Shown here: piece after piece, positions 1 to 9,078 of the stretch
Numbering within the stretch: position 1 is the first letter of the stretch
Layout of the letters: every line of letters begins with the position of its first letter
Origin: Anaerolineae bacterium
GTDB lineage: Bacteria; Chloroflexota; Anaerolineae; Promineifilales; Promineifilaceae
Reading direction: 5' to 3'
DNA: 64,000 bases
Assembly: GCA_023382655.1 (NCBI GenBank)
Contig: JAHDWK010000006.1
Location: 1-64,000 of the forward strand
Program-made: the position numbers and the translations under genes
The notes under the pieces: model-generated
Databases searched by the model: none
What the model was told of the DNA's origin: nothing
The model's input: the letters and a program-made list of their open reading frames with translations, nothing else

Positions 1-3000
1 CGCTGGTTGGCAAAGCTGGCAGAGTCGTTGGCGCTTCTTCGTCTATCGTCCAGTCTAGATCGCCTGTGCCCACGTTGCTGATCGTCATTGTGTGGGTGAC
101 AACCGTGGAAACAACCTGAGAACTCTCCAACGCCAGCGGATCAACTTCAATAACGGGGATTAATACTTCCTCTTCGACGTTGAGTGTCAGGGGGACAGGT
201 ACGATGGGCGTCACCGGATCGTTGCTCTCCACACAAAGTGTACCTTCATAGGTGCCTATAGCCAGACCGGTCGAATCAAAGGCAACGTCCACGTCGGTGC
301 TGTTACCGGGCGTCGTTGTGCCATTGTCAGGTGAAACGCTCGCCCAGGTGATGTCCGATGGGACAGAACACGCGCCAAGTACACCTGCTAATGACATGTC
401 GTCATAGTAAACAGAGGTGGCGGCGTTAGCAAACAGGTCTACCGCGCCGATGTTCAGAGCACCGCCGCCGCTTACCTCACCCGTCCAGGTACCAGAGTAG
501 AGTAACTGATTGTCGTAATAGAAGTCTTGTGTGTCAGCATCCAGATCAATCTCTAACCGGAGTTCCACCCATTGATCTTCTACCAGCGGCAGCGTACCGC
601 CAGAAGCACCGTCGTTGGTGACGACATCAGTGGCCGCGTTGAAGTTCACCTGCACCGACCAGTTGTTGGGACCGCCATCAACGTAAGTGTTGAGCATGAT
701 GAAGTAGCTCAGGCCGGTCATTGAGCTGGGCACATATTGCCAGGCGGTGTAGGTCCACTGACCAGTGGTTACGCCTGTATATTCTTGCACCAGGTCGGCA
801 TTACCGACGATGTCAACCGAATTGGGCGCACTCCGTGCCTGCGCGGCGGTGGTAAAGGCGGTGAAGGCCGGATTGTTGTCCCAACCCTTCCAACCACCTA
901 CGCCATGTAGGTCCTGACCCGTGGGGTAGGAATCAAAGTTGTCAGACCAGAGACCCTGAAGATTGCTCTCGCCAGCGTCTTCAAAGATGTTCCAATCCAG
1001 GTCAACATCACCCAGGTTGCCAATGGTCAGCGTCTGGTTCACAACGGTGTCCGGTGCTTGCGTGCTGGTCAGGCTGTCCGGGTCTACGTCAATGATGGGC
1101 GCCTGAGGGGCTGCCGCGGGGATTACCGCAATTGGCATGTGAGCGTCAGGAACACCGCCGCCAACGGGCTGAATATGCACCGTGGCAAATGCCCAGGCAC
1201 CCAAAGTCGCACCGGTAACATCTAGTTCAATGGTGATCTCTTGAGTACCACCGGCGGGGATGGTGAAGTTGGCCGGCGTGACCGTACCAGTAACACCGGC
1301 AGGACCAGACACCGAGGCGTTGTATTCCTGGGACGTACTCAAGACGCTACGTAGGGTGCGCGTCCAGGTGCAGGTACCGGCACAGTCATTGTTGGCCAGG
1401 CTGGGCAAGTTGAGCAGTTTGGGGTCACCGCCGATAGCCGGGTTGGCCGCCACATATTCGGCATCGGTAATGTTGAGGACAAAACCGGCATCACCGGCAG
1501 CCGTCAGGTCTACACGGCCAGCGCCAAAGTCAAAGGGATCACCTGCTGTAACGCCATCTTCCTTATCCATGGCCGTAATCCCCGTCATCATTAAGGCAGA
1601 TTTTACTTCAGCGGGCGTCCAGGTAGGGTGCATAGCGCGGATTAGAGCAGCCGAGCCGGCTCCGTGCGGGCTGGACATAGACGTACCGCTGATGATGTTG
1701 AACTCAGGCGGCGCGCTAAAACCGGCGCGATAGGCAGCCAGAATGTTGAGGCCAGGCGCAGAGACATCTGGTTTGACCAGGTTCGCCAATCCAGGAACAG
1801 CCGAACCGGCCGGGCCACGCGAACTGAAGCTGGCCATATTGTCGCCATACATGGCATCGTAATCCACGACGCCGCCAGTGATACGGCCCATGTCGCCAGT
1901 GCCAGCGGTCATCCACGCTTTCAAGGTTACACCATCAGCGTAACTGATATGAGTAGCCGGAAGTACATGTGTATCGTCATTGAGGCTGGCGGCGCTGGCA
2001 GCGTCGTTAGCCAGGATCATGCCGCCACCACCGGCAGCCAGCACGTTGGCACCTTTCTCAACACGGCCAATTGTGCCGCGGTCACAGACGACAATCTCAC
2101 CTGTAAAGGTGCCGGGGGTAAACGGATTACAGAGTGGGTTACCCAGATCACCCGCATAGACCAGAGGCGCGGGGCCATAACCGGCAGTCGGGCTTTGCCC
2201 CAGGATGTCAGGCAGTGTTCCACTGCTGTTGCTCAGGTCTACCGCCGAGTTCAGGATGGCCCGATCGTGGGTGCTGGCGGCTACGGTCATAATCCAGGGA
2301 CCCTGATGACCGACAGTAGCCGGGCCTGGGCCAGAGTTACCAGCGGAATTAGACGGGAAAACCCCGGCGGCTACCGCATTGCGGAAGGCCACGGCCGTCG
2401 TCTCTACATAGGGGTTAGTGCCACCACTAATGGAATAATTGGTCACATCCACACCATCTATCACGGCCTGGTTAACAGCCGCCGTTGTCGAGGTGGTAGG
2501 ACAAGAGGGAACACAGACCTGGTAGGCGATGATGTTGGCGTGCGGGGCTACGCCGGAGATGGCATCAAAGGTGTAGTCCGCCGTGGGCGCATCCAGGATG
2601 GCGTCTTGCAGGAAATTACCGCCGGCGGTGCTGGCGGTGTGGCTGCCATGACCATCGGTGTCTTCAGGATTGGTTGAAGAGGCATGCAAAGCCCAGGCGC
2701 CAATCAATTTGTCATTACAGAAGCTGGGATTGGCTACACAATAGCCCACATAGTTACCGGAGCCATACGGGTTAGTATGGTCATAACCATCGCCACCTAT
2801 ATCAGCAAAGGAAGGATGACCGGAGTTAATACCCGTGTCAATGACGCCAATGATGATGCCTTCACCCATGGTACCGGTGGGGATGATCTGGCCACGAATC
2901 TCGCCGCCAGGGAAAGCGGCCGTGTGAATGTTGACGTAGAGGGCTTGATTCGCCAACAATCCTTCTTCAACGGCCGTTAACGTATCCGACCCAACCATGG

Positions 3001-3760
3001 GATTCACCGTGTGATCGAGGGTGATTATTGGGGGGCCATTCACGCCGACGGTTCCTGAATGAATGTGAGCGGCTGTGGGTGAAGCAACATCGTGAGAGAT
3101 GCTCCAGGTCAGGTCATTCGTCAAGAGATTGTAGCTGAATGTGCCTGTACCGGTAGCCAAAGAACCATTCGGTGGTACTTCCTGGCTGCCATCAAGCGAA
3201 GCTGCATACTCTCTATCAGTATAACCACCACCCCAAATTGAAGGGGCACCCAAGAAGGTAGGGCCGGCATCGGTCAATATCTCTTCAAAACCTTCGCGGT
3301 AGAGCAAGACAACGCCATCCATGGCTGCAACCTGGGCAGCTTCGGCCGGGGAAAGGAAGGCGGCCACCCCATTATAGGCATGGCGGTAGGTGAAGATGAT
3401 GTCTACGTTGCGGCCAAGCAGGTTATTCATGTCAGCCACAAACTGGTCTTGAATGTCGGCCAGGTATTGTTCGTAGGCCAGGCTGGCAGGGCTTTGGCTA
3501 TCCAGCTTTCTGGCGCCGGTAGCCAGGGGGCTGGTGGCCTCCAGGCCGGTAATGCCACCTGTGTAAGTGGCGATGGGTTCGTCTGTTAATTGAATAATGT
3601 AATTAGCGGGTTCTGTCTCGCCTACAGCTTCGTTGTAGACACGGCCGTGACCAGCGCTACCTGCTTCACCAGTTGGGGTGGCGGGATGAGCCGCTACTGT
3701 AGCCGTAAACAGGGTGACGAAGGCTAGACAGAGGAGAATCTTCATTACTTTGCGTATCAT
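1..3760 (-). CDS. Secreted S8 (subtilisin-like) peptidase with CHRD domain, 3' end outside window
   Basis: Reading the minus strand from ATG at 3760 gives one open frame of at least 1253 codons that continues past position 1. Residues 1-25 form a signal peptide (MIRKVMKILLCLAFVTLFTA). A propeptide-like segment follows (YIIQLTDEP, then YNGVAAFLSPAEA). Next comes a CHRD-like domain (SLDGSQEVPPNGSLATGTG), and then the catalytic domain with Asp in GVIDTGINSGHPSF, His in DTDGHGSHTAS and Ser in SGTSMSSPHGAGSAA. A protease-associated insert (ILANDAASAAS) lies between His and Ser. After the peptidase come repeated IEVDP...TISNVG-type beta domains, one interrupted by a concanavalin/LamG-like segment. 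The family degrades extracellular protein. CHRD placed between prodomain and catalytic Asp is unusual. The start has AAGGA upstream and overlaps the stop of a small ORF. The catalytic assignment is firm; the substrate is unknown. Confidence 0.9.
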   Translation of the reverse strand, partial: MIRKVMKILLCLAFVTLFTATVAAHPATPTGEAGSAGHGRVYNEAVGETEPANYIIQLTDEPIATYTGGITGLEATSPLATGARKLDSQSPASLAYEQYLADIQDQFVADMNNLLGRNVDIIFTYRHAYNGVAAFLSPAEAAQVAAMDGVVLLYREGFEEILTDAGPTFLGAPSIWGGGYTDREYAASLDGSQEVPPNGSLATGTGTFSYNLLTNDLTWSISHDVASPTAAHIHSGTVGVNGPPIITLDHTVNPMVGSDTLTAVEEGLLANQALYVNIHTAAFPGGEIRGQIIPTGTMGEGIIIGVIDTGINSGHPSFADIGGDGYDHTNPYGSGNYVGYCVANPSFCNDKLIGAWALHASSTNPEDTDGHGSHTASTAGGNFLQDAILDAPTADYTFDAISGVAPHANIIAYQVCVPSCPTTSTTAAVNQAVIDGVDVTNYSISGGTNPYVETTAVAFRNAVAAGVFPSNSAGNSGPGPATVGHQGPWIMTVAASTHDRAILNSAVDLSNSSGTLPDILGQSPTAGYGPAPLVYAGDLGNPLCNPFTPGTFTGEIVVCDRGTIGRVEKGANVLAAGGGGMILANDAASAASLNDDTHVLPATHISYADGVTLKAWMTAGTGDMGRITGGVVDYDAMYGDNMASFSSRGPAGSAVPGLANLVKPDVSAPGLNILAAYRAGFSAPPEFNIISGTSMSSPHGAGSAALIRAMHPTWTPAEVKSALMMTGITAMDKEDGVTAGDPFDFGAGRVDLTAAGDAGFVLNITDAEYVAANPAIGGDPKLLNLPSLANNDCAGTCTWTRTLRSVLSTSQEYNASVSGPAGVTGTVTPANFTIPAGGTQEITIELDVTGATLGAWAFATVHIQPVGGGVPDAHMPIAVIPAAAPQAPIIDVDPDSLTSTQAPDTVVNQTLTIGNLGDVDLDWNIFEDAGESNLQGLWSDNFDSYPTGQDLHGVGGWKGWDNNPAFTAFTTAAQARSAPNSVDIVGNADLVQEYTGVTTGQWTYTAWQYVPSSMTGLSYFIMLNTYVDGGPNNWSVQVNFNAATDVVTNDGASGGTLPLVEDQWVELRLEIDLDADTQDFYYDNQLLYSGTWTGEVSGGGALNIGAVDLFANAATSVYYDDMSLAGVLGACSVPSDITWASVSPDNGTTTPGNSTDVDVAFDSTGLAIGTYEGTLCVESNDPVTPIVPVPLTLNVEEEVLIPVIEVDPLALESSQVVSTVVTHTMTISNVGTGDLDWTIDEEAPTTLPALPTS

Positions 3761-3840
3761 TTCTTTTCCTTCTCGTTTTCGGGAGGCATTATGAAAATCA
3801 AAGCAACAGGTTTGGAAACGCCGCCGTGGTTTGACCTCAT
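3757..3840 (-). CDS. Possible 27-aa leader peptide overlapping the subtilase start
   Basis: An ATG at 3840 (minus strand) sits a few bases after a strong GAGGAGG ribosome site. It encodes 27 residues (starts MRSNHGGVSK, ends ENEKEKK) and stops at a TGA that overlaps the ATG of the subtilase (ATGA). The strong ribosome site and the overlap suggest translational coupling: ribosomes loaded here could feed the protease start, whose own site is weaker. No family is recognisable. It may equally be just a leader that carries a good ribosome site. Confidence 0.4.
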   Translation of the reverse strand: MRSNHGGVSKPVALIFIMPPENEKEKK

Positions 3841-4310
3841 AATTTTCCTCCTCTCGGGTTTGCTGACGCCTAGTTGCTGCGTAAACATAGCTGTTCAGCA
3901 AGAGTAAAACTGCTCTATCGGTCAGGTGGGGTTTACTATATGGGTATTTCACCTCCTTGTGGGCTTAATTCCACCCCGTTTAGGGAACAAATAAACGGAA
4001 ACCCATTCTATTCAGGCTACCCTCCTTAAGGGTGGAAAACAATAAAAAATATATTTTTCGCACAATTTGGGAGAAAGGTTTACTGCAATTCTCTGTCTCA
4101 TTTTGCCTGTGGAAAATCACGTCAGTGATTCACATAGGGTATTGATGATCATGCAGAAATCAAGAACACAATTGTTTTATTGAATTGAATCGAAGTGACG
4201 CTATTTTAGGTATTTTCTGCCTTTCGTCAAATTCAGTTCGGTCGTAGTGGCAAAAGGATGGGGATAGTTTACCTGATCAGGAATGTGCTGCCTATTGACT
4301 GCCACGACGG
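3841..4310. other. Intergenic, AT-rich, probable promoter/leader region of the subtilase
   Basis: This stretch of about 470 bases holds no credible gene. It is clearly more AT-rich than its surroundings around 4040-4070 and 4160-4200, so it probably carries the promoter and 5' leader of the minus-strand subtilase. A second GGAGGTG-like sequence near 3950 (minus strand) is not followed by a usable start codon. I could not match it to a known riboswitch. Confidence 0.4.
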
Positions 4311-4934
4311 CTAAAGGACAATGGGCCGCTGGCTGATGCGACAATGGGCGGCGGTGATGATGCTGAGAATCTGGTTCACGGCCGTTTCCTGCTGCTCTTC
4401 CGCGTTGACAATCCAATAATCAAATTCGTGAATCCGTTTCATTTCCTGGCGGGCGGTGGCGATACGTAAATTTAGCCCTTCGGCCGTTTCTGATTTGCGC
4501 TCCCGCAAGCGGGCCACCAGTTCCTGTTCGGAGTCCGTTGTCAGGAAGATGGTGATGGCGTTGGGGATGAGTTTGCGAATGGTAGCCGCACCCTGCACGT
4601 CTACGCGCATAATCGCATCACGACCACTGGCCAGCGCCTCCCGTATTTGTTGTTTGGGGATGCCTTTGTAGTCGTTGTACACCACCGCATATTCCAGCAA
4701 TTCATTGTTTTCAATCATCTCGGCAAACTGGTCGCTGCTGAGAAAGATGTAATCCTGACCATCTACCTCACCGGGACGCGGCGGCCGGGTAGTGGCCGTT
4801 ACCACAAAGTAGAAAGCTTCTGCCTGGCTTTCAATCACCAACCGGGCAATGGTATCTTTACCCACGCCGGAAGGTCCAGAAATGACAATCAATAAAGGGT
4901 AATTTTTTCGTTCGTACAATAATTGATCTACCAT
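4311..4934 (-). CDS. gmk: Guanylate kinase
   Basis: Catalyses ATP + GMP to ADP + GDP in the cytoplasm, an essential step to GTP and dGTP. The 207-residue length fits the family. The P-loop is GPSGVGKD at residues 20-27. The GMP-binding stretch TTRPPRPGEVDGQDYIFLS follows, and the lid/R-rich segment LRERKSETAEGLNLR lies near residue 150. The C-terminal dozen residues (AAHCRISQRPIVL) are not typical and may be a lineage-specific tail. The gene stands alone between the subtilase promoter region and a divergent zinc-ribbon gene. Another nucleotide kinase, tmk, lies 0.5 kb away on the same strand. Confidence 0.95.
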   Translation of the reverse strand: MVDQLLYERKNYPLLIVISGPSGVGKDTIARLVIESQAEAFYFVVTATTRPPRPGEVDGQDYIFLSSDQFAEMIENNELLEYAVVYNDYKGIPKQQIREALASGRDAIMRVDVQGAATIRKLIPNAITIFLTTDSEQELVARLRERKSETAEGLNLRIATARQEMKRIHEFDYWIVNAEEQQETAVNQILSIITAAHCRISQRPIVL

Positions 4935-5030
4935 ATGAGTTGCACCAGTGGTCTGTCTCCGTATAATGAGTTTCCCATTTATAACAAGATCGGTATGAAA
5001 GGACTATAAAAAAAGAGGGTGTAAAAATTT

Positions 5031-5417
5031 ATGCCTTATTACGAGTATCAATGTCAGGATTGTCGGCGGCGGGTGCGGCTGTTTATGACGTATGCGGAGT
5101 ACGGCCGTGCCGAACCCACCTGTCCCCACTGCCACAGCGCCGCCCTCAAACGGCGCATTGGCCGGGTGGCGCTGGGCAAATCGGAAGACGCCCGCATGGA
5201 TTCGATGCTGGATGACAGCGCCCTGGCGAACCTGGATGAAAATGACCCCAAAGCATTGGGCCACTTCATGCGCAAAATGAGCCGGGAGATGGGCGAAGAC
5301 CTGGGCGACGAATTCAGTGAAGTGGTAGACCGCCTGGAAAGCGGCGAATCTCCTGAATCTATTGAAAAAGCCATGCCCGATTTAGGCATGGGAGATGAAG
5401 GGGGCATGGATTTTTAG
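5031..5417 (+). CDS. FmdB-family zinc ribbon protein
   Basis: Small 128-residue protein. The N-terminus MPYYEYQCQDCRR with cysteine pairs at 8/11 and 31/34 (CPHC) is the zinc ribbon of the FmdB/CxxC_CxxC_SSSS family, often annotated as a putative regulatory protein. The C-terminal two thirds is acidic and rich in Met, Asp and Glu (for example MGEDLGDEFSEVVDRLESGE) and is likely helical. The family's biochemical role is not established; zinc binding is inferred from the cysteines. It is transcribed divergently from gmk and convergently with tmk. Confidence 0.8.
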   Translation: MPYYEYQCQDCRRRVRLFMTYAEYGRAEPTCPHCHSAALKRRIGRVALGKSEDARMDSMLDDSALANLDENDPKALGHFMRKMSREMGEDLGDEFSEVVDRLESGESPESIEKAMPDLGMGDEGGMDF

Positions 5418-5428
5418 GCGACAGGTAG

Positions 5429-5490
5429 GGGCGAGGCAGTTGGTTTCAAACTTGTCTCACCAGACTACTTTGCTCCCAACTGCCTCGCCC
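5429..5490. repeat. 15-bp perfect inverted repeat at convergent gene ends
   Basis: GGGCGAGGCAGTTGG at 5429-5443 is matched by its exact reverse complement at 5476-5490, with a 32-base loop. The right arm encodes the last residues of tmk (ARQLGAK). It lies between two converging genes and may end transcription in both directions, though there is no clear T-run. It also resembles the many hairpin repeats in this window. Confidence 0.7.
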
Positions 5491-6112
5491 TTATTTCATC
5501 CCCCAGCCGGGGCATGATGATGGCGCGCAGGTCAGTTTGCACGGCTGCGGGGGAGCGGTTGGCGTCTATGATGACCCAACGGGCCGGTTCCTGGGCGGCT
5601 AACTGGTGGTAGCCCTGGCGCACGCGCTGGTGGAAGGCCACCGTTTCCAGGTCGAGCCGGTTCATTTCCACGCCGCCGCCGGTACGCCGGGCCAGCCCCA
5701 CTTCTACGTCAATATCCAGCAATAGGGTTAAATCGGGCTTGAGGCCGCCGGTAGCAAAGTGGGTGATCTGGCGTAGGGCGGTCAGGTCAAGGGCACGGCC
5801 GTACCCCTGATAGGCCAATGTGCTGTCGTAAAAACGGTCACACAACACCACTTGACCGCTGGCGAGTGACGGCCGTATCACCTCCCACACCAACTGTGCC
5901 CGCGACGCTGAATACAACAGCAGCTCCGCCTCCGGGCACATCGCCGTATTTTGCACATTGTGCACACAGGCTCGAATTTCATCACCAATGGGCGTACCGC
6001 CCGGTTCACGGGTCAGCCGCACCGCCACGCCTTGCGCCAACAGATAGTCATACAACAGCCGAATCTGGCTTGATTTGCCGCTGCCTTCAGGGCCTTCAAA
6101 GGTGATAAACAT
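5465..6112 (-). CDS. tmk: Thymidylate kinase (dTMP kinase)
   Basis: Phosphorylates dTMP to dTDP for DNA synthesis. From the ATG at 6112 the protein is 215 residues. The P-loop is GPEGSGKSS at 7-15, TREPGGTPIGDEIR is the dTMP-binding stretch, CDRFYDSTLAYQGYGR is the DR-Y motif, and LLLDIDVEVGLARR precedes the lid. An upstream in-frame start at 6151 would add MIKNGHASRITHF, which is encoded by a 7-bp repeat hairpin, so the 6112 start (MFITFEGPEG) is preferred and matches the family. It lies downstream of, and on the same strand as, the R3H ATPase. Confidence 0.95.
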   Translation of the reverse strand: MFITFEGPEGSGKSSQIRLLYDYLLAQGVAVRLTREPGGTPIGDEIRACVHNVQNTAMCPEAELLLYSASRAQLVWEVIRPSLASGQVVLCDRFYDSTLAYQGYGRALDLTALRQITHFATGGLKPDLTLLLDIDVEVGLARRTGGGVEMNRLDLETVAFHQRVRQGYHQLAAQEPARWVIIDANRSPAAVQTDLRAIIMPRLGDEIRARQLGAK

Positions 6113-6118
6113 GAAGTG

Positions 6119-6168
6119 TGTGATGCGTGATGCGTGACCATTCTTTATCACAGGTCACGCATCACGTC
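6119..6168. repeat. Heptamer (GATGCGT) hairpin repeat
   Basis: Two copies of GATGCGT are followed after a short loop by the reverse complement GGTCACGCATCACGTCA, forming a hairpin between tmk and the R3H ATPase gene. The same word family occurs at 32549-32606, 55913-55957, inside the gene at 39002-39097, and as a partial copy near 53993. Confidence 0.85.
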
Positions 6169-7834
6169 AATTCTCTAAACGCGGCGTGTTGAAAATACGC
6201 ACGTAGCGGTTTGGCTCTTTACCGTAGCTGTGGGAAACCAGATTGGCCTGGCGCACCAATTGGTGTTGGTAGGCACGAATAGCCCGGCTGACGGGGCGTA
6301 AATCCACGCTCTGCTGCCCGGCATGAATCATCTGGATGCCCCGTTCCACATCAGCAATACCCGTTTCAAACGGGTCTTCACCCTCCTGTTCATCCAGCTT
6401 CAACGCCTGCACCAGAAAGCTCTCCATTTGGGTGATGGTGTTCGCCCGTAACACATACACAGGTGTGCGCCGTCGTTCCGCATCGCGGATCAATTGGCTG
6501 CGCTTTCGATAATAGCTTTTGAGCGTAACCAGGACATCAGCGTCTGGCAACGCATTGACCAGGTTGATGCGCGCCCGCAGCCGCCGCGCCGCTTGCAGCA
6601 GCCGGTTGCGGGCCACGCCGTAGGCATACACATTCAACATGCCCGGTTCGGCCGCCGAGGCAACGGCGGCCTCTGGTTCGGGGACAAAGCTGCCGTTAAC
6701 CGGTTTGGCGATCGACCGTTCATCGCTAAAAATACGCGCCTGCCCATTCCCATCGCGGCGACCACGCGGGTCACGGCTATCACGGCCGTCACGCCGTCCG
6801 GTCACGGCCGTCGAGGACACCACCATGCTCTTGTCTTCCACGCGGATGCCCTGGTGGTCGTCACGCGCGCGCAACTGCACATGCAATGGTTCACCACGCA
6901 GCATGGCATCCACCGAAGTGGTCACATCCGGGTGAACCAACAGCTTTTCCCGGTCTTGAATCTCAATCAGCACATCAAAGGTAGGTGGAGCGCGCCGCTC
7001 CAATACCGTCTTTTGTGTGCCCCGCCGCCGCGCTTCTTCGTCGGAGAGGGTGACGCTTTCAATACCACCCACTAGGTCAGAGAGGGTAGGATTGAGCAGT
7101 AGATTTTCCAGCGTTTTGCCATGCGCCGTGCCGATTAGCTGTACACCGCGCTCGTTGATGGTACGGGCTGCGGCCGCTTCCTGCTCCCGGCCAATTTCGT
7201 CAATGATAATAACTTCCGGGTTGTGGTTTTCCACGGCTTCAATCATCGTTTCGTGCTGGCGAGACGGCCGGGCCACCTGCATCCGCCGCGCTCGTCCTAC
7301 GGCCGGGTGGGGAATGTCGCCATCACCGCCAATTTCATTGGAGGTGTCTACAATGACCACGCGGCGCTTTTCGGCCAGTACCCGGGCCATCTCGCGCAGC
7401 ATGGTCGTTTTGCCCACGCCGGGTCGCCCCAGCAGTAAGACACTATGCCCCTCCTCGATAATGTCGGTGACAATATCAATGGTGCCATACACCGCTCGCC
7501 CCACACGGCAGGTCAACCCGACAACATCACCGCGCCGGTTGCGAATTCCGGAAATACGGTGCAAGGTACGGGTGATACCGGCGCGGTTATCATCGTCAAA
7601 GTCACCAATGCCATTTACCACCTGGGTGATTTCTGCCGTCGTCACTTCGGATTGGCGCAGAATGATTTCGCCGTCTACATAACGGGCGGTGGGCTGGCGG
7701 CCCAAATCCATCACCACTTCTAAAAGGTCGGCTTCACGGCCGTTTTGTTCAATTGGTTCACGGATCGTTTCCGGTAAAATAGCTAACAGGAGTTGTAAAT
7801 CTTCTCTCGTTTGTTGTTCCGGCAATGTACTCAT
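6167..7834 (-). CDS. R3H-domain AAA ATPase (Ycf45/SpoIIIAA-like)
   Basis: 555-residue protein. A SpoIIIAA/Ycf45-like ATPase has Walker A GRPGVGKT at about 136-143 and Walker B VIIIDEIG near 208-215, followed by GTAHGKTLENLLLNP. A low-complexity Arg/Asp/Gly linker lies near 345-365. The C-terminus looks like an R3H single-stranded nucleic-acid-binding domain (last about 50 residues, HSYGKEPNRYVRIF). The family is widespread in Chloroflexi, cyanobacteria and plastids; its biological role is unsettled, but ATP-driven nucleic-acid binding is the usual inference. Its start ATG overlaps the stop of the upstream GNAT-like gene by 4 bases, so the two are probably co-transcribed. Confidence 0.85.
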   Translation of the reverse strand: MSTLPEQQTREDLQLLLAILPETIREPIEQNGREADLLEVVMDLGRQPTARYVDGEIILRQSEVTTAEITQVVNGIGDFDDDNRAGITRTLHRISGIRNRRGDVVGLTCRVGRAVYGTIDIVTDIIEEGHSVLLLGRPGVGKTTMLREMARVLAEKRRVVIVDTSNEIGGDGDIPHPAVGRARRMQVARPSRQHETMIEAVENHNPEVIIIDEIGREQEAAAARTINERGVQLIGTAHGKTLENLLLNPTLSDLVGGIESVTLSDEEARRRGTQKTVLERRAPPTFDVLIEIQDREKLLVHPDVTTSVDAMLRGEPLHVQLRARDDHQGIRVEDKSMVVSSTAVTGRRDGRDSRDPRGRRDGNGQARIFSDERSIAKPVNGSFVPEPEAAVASAAEPGMLNVYAYGVARNRLLQAARRLRARINLVNALPDADVLVTLKSYYRKRSQLIRDAERRRTPVYVLRANTITQMESFLVQALKLDEQEGEDPFETGIADVERGIQMIHAGQQSVDLRPVSRAIRAYQHQLVRQANLVSHSYGKEPNRYVRIFNTPRLEN

Positions 7835-8892
7835 AATTGATTGGACTTTTTCTCTTTTGCTGACACAGATTGCCAGTTACGGATCATCGGCGTTGTGGGG
7901 GAAACGGGCTGCGCTTCCAGCAATGCCGAGAGGTCTGGGACCGATTTTTGCACATGGTGAACAGTGTGTTTGACCATCACCGCCTGGCTGCCCCAGAGGG
8001 TAAAGCTGGTACGCGCCAACGCATTTTGAATCCAACTCTGATAGCGACGCACACAACAGTAGACGGGATGAGCCAGCCGGGGCGGTCTGATGTGCAGCAC
8101 GGCCGTTAAAATTTCTTCCACTCTGGCTTCGGCATTGGGGTGCACAAACAGGCGCATCCAGGTAGCCGCCGGGCCATCATGGATATGAACAAAAGCAGCT
8201 AATTCACCATCTTCACGTAGCACCCATCCTGTGCCCTCACCTGGCGGCGGCAATGGTTCCACCATTTGCACCAGACGCGGCACCGTATTGGCATACAATA
8301 AATGTATATCCCAGTCATCCGATTCCTGGCGCGGCCGTAACAACTCTGCGCCATTGTGGGGCACAAACTCGGAAATAGCCCAAATATCCTGGCGGGTATA
8401 CACCACAAATCCCGCCCGGCGCAAAATGGGCAGTTCCGGCCCCAATTCGTCTACCTCTGCCTTCAGGCTGACAATACCCCGGCGACCGGCTTCTATCACC
8501 GCCTGGTCTAAAAGCGGCAGCCAGACCTGTTCGTTGATAACGTGGGGGGCATCGGGCAGGGTCACGGCCGTGTTCCCATTGGTTTCGGCTACTGAGTCTG
8601 GTACGGCCGTGTCATTCGTTGCCCCCACAAACAAAATTTGCGCCAACGGGCTGCCTTCCACCAGACCTAACTGAATAAACCCAGCCGTCGTCCGATTCTC
8701 CGACTTCCACACATACGTAGGGAAATCCCCCCCGACAATACCAAACAACGCCCCCCGAACCGGGTTAATGTTCTTGGTCAAGGCAGACTCTGTGTGAAGC
8801 GAAACACCATGCTCACTCAGCCGGTGTACCAGAGCCACATCACGTAAATGAAAAGGGCGTATCATGTCGTTTCCGAGTGTAACAAGCGCCAT
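7831..8892 (-). CDS. GNAT-like acetyltransferase protein
   Basis: 353 residues. The N-terminus IRPFHLRDVALVHRLSEHG is a typical first strand and helix of a GNAT fold, and the middle has IEAGRRGIVSLKAEV...ILRRAGFVVYTRQDIWAI, like the C-terminal part of a GNAT domain. A second, more divergent half follows (DIHLLYANTVPRLVQMVE onward). No clear acetyl-CoA RxxGxG/A loop is visible, so activity is uncertain. The start may be ATG 8892 or ATG 8865 (MIRPFHL). It overlaps the R3H ATPase gene (ATGA) and is divergent from sdhC. Substrate unknown. Confidence 0.6.
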   Translation of the reverse strand: MALVTLGNDMIRPFHLRDVALVHRLSEHGVSLHTESALTKNINPVRGALFGIVGGDFPTYVWKSENRTTAGFIQLGLVEGSPLAQILFVGATNDTAVPDSVAETNGNTAVTLPDAPHVINEQVWLPLLDQAVIEAGRRGIVSLKAEVDELGPELPILRRAGFVVYTRQDIWAISEFVPHNGAELLRPRQESDDWDIHLLYANTVPRLVQMVEPLPPPGEGTGWVLREDGELAAFVHIHDGPAATWMRLFVHPNAEARVEEILTAVLHIRPPRLAHPVYCCVRRYQSWIQNALARTSFTLWGSQAVMVKHTVHHVQKSVPDLSALLEAQPVSPTTPMIRNWQSVSAKEKKSNQL

Positions 8893-9078
8893 TTACCGGC
8901 GCAACTTGATGGCCGGATTATACACTAAAAATTAACCGCCCTCCCTTACGCCCAAAAACCTACCCGCTCCCCAGAACATTGTTATAATCAGGCCTGGAGA
9001 TTGCTTCTATCTTACAGATTGAACCAATCTGAACACAAACAATCACTTAGTCCCACAATTGTTGGAGGAAGGAGAACA

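Noticed and set aside
1664..2677. Plus-strand open frame of 337 codons
   Set aside because: It is antisense to the subtilase, is rich in Arg/Gly/Thr without any family pattern, and the minus strand has clear catalytic motifs.
4201..4416. 71-codon minus-strand frame overlapping the end of gmk
   Set aside because: Low complexity, no ribosome site and it overlaps gmk in another frame.
5004..5264. Minus-strand frame opposite the FmdB gene
   Set aside because: The plus-strand zinc ribbon with its two Cys pairs is the real gene.
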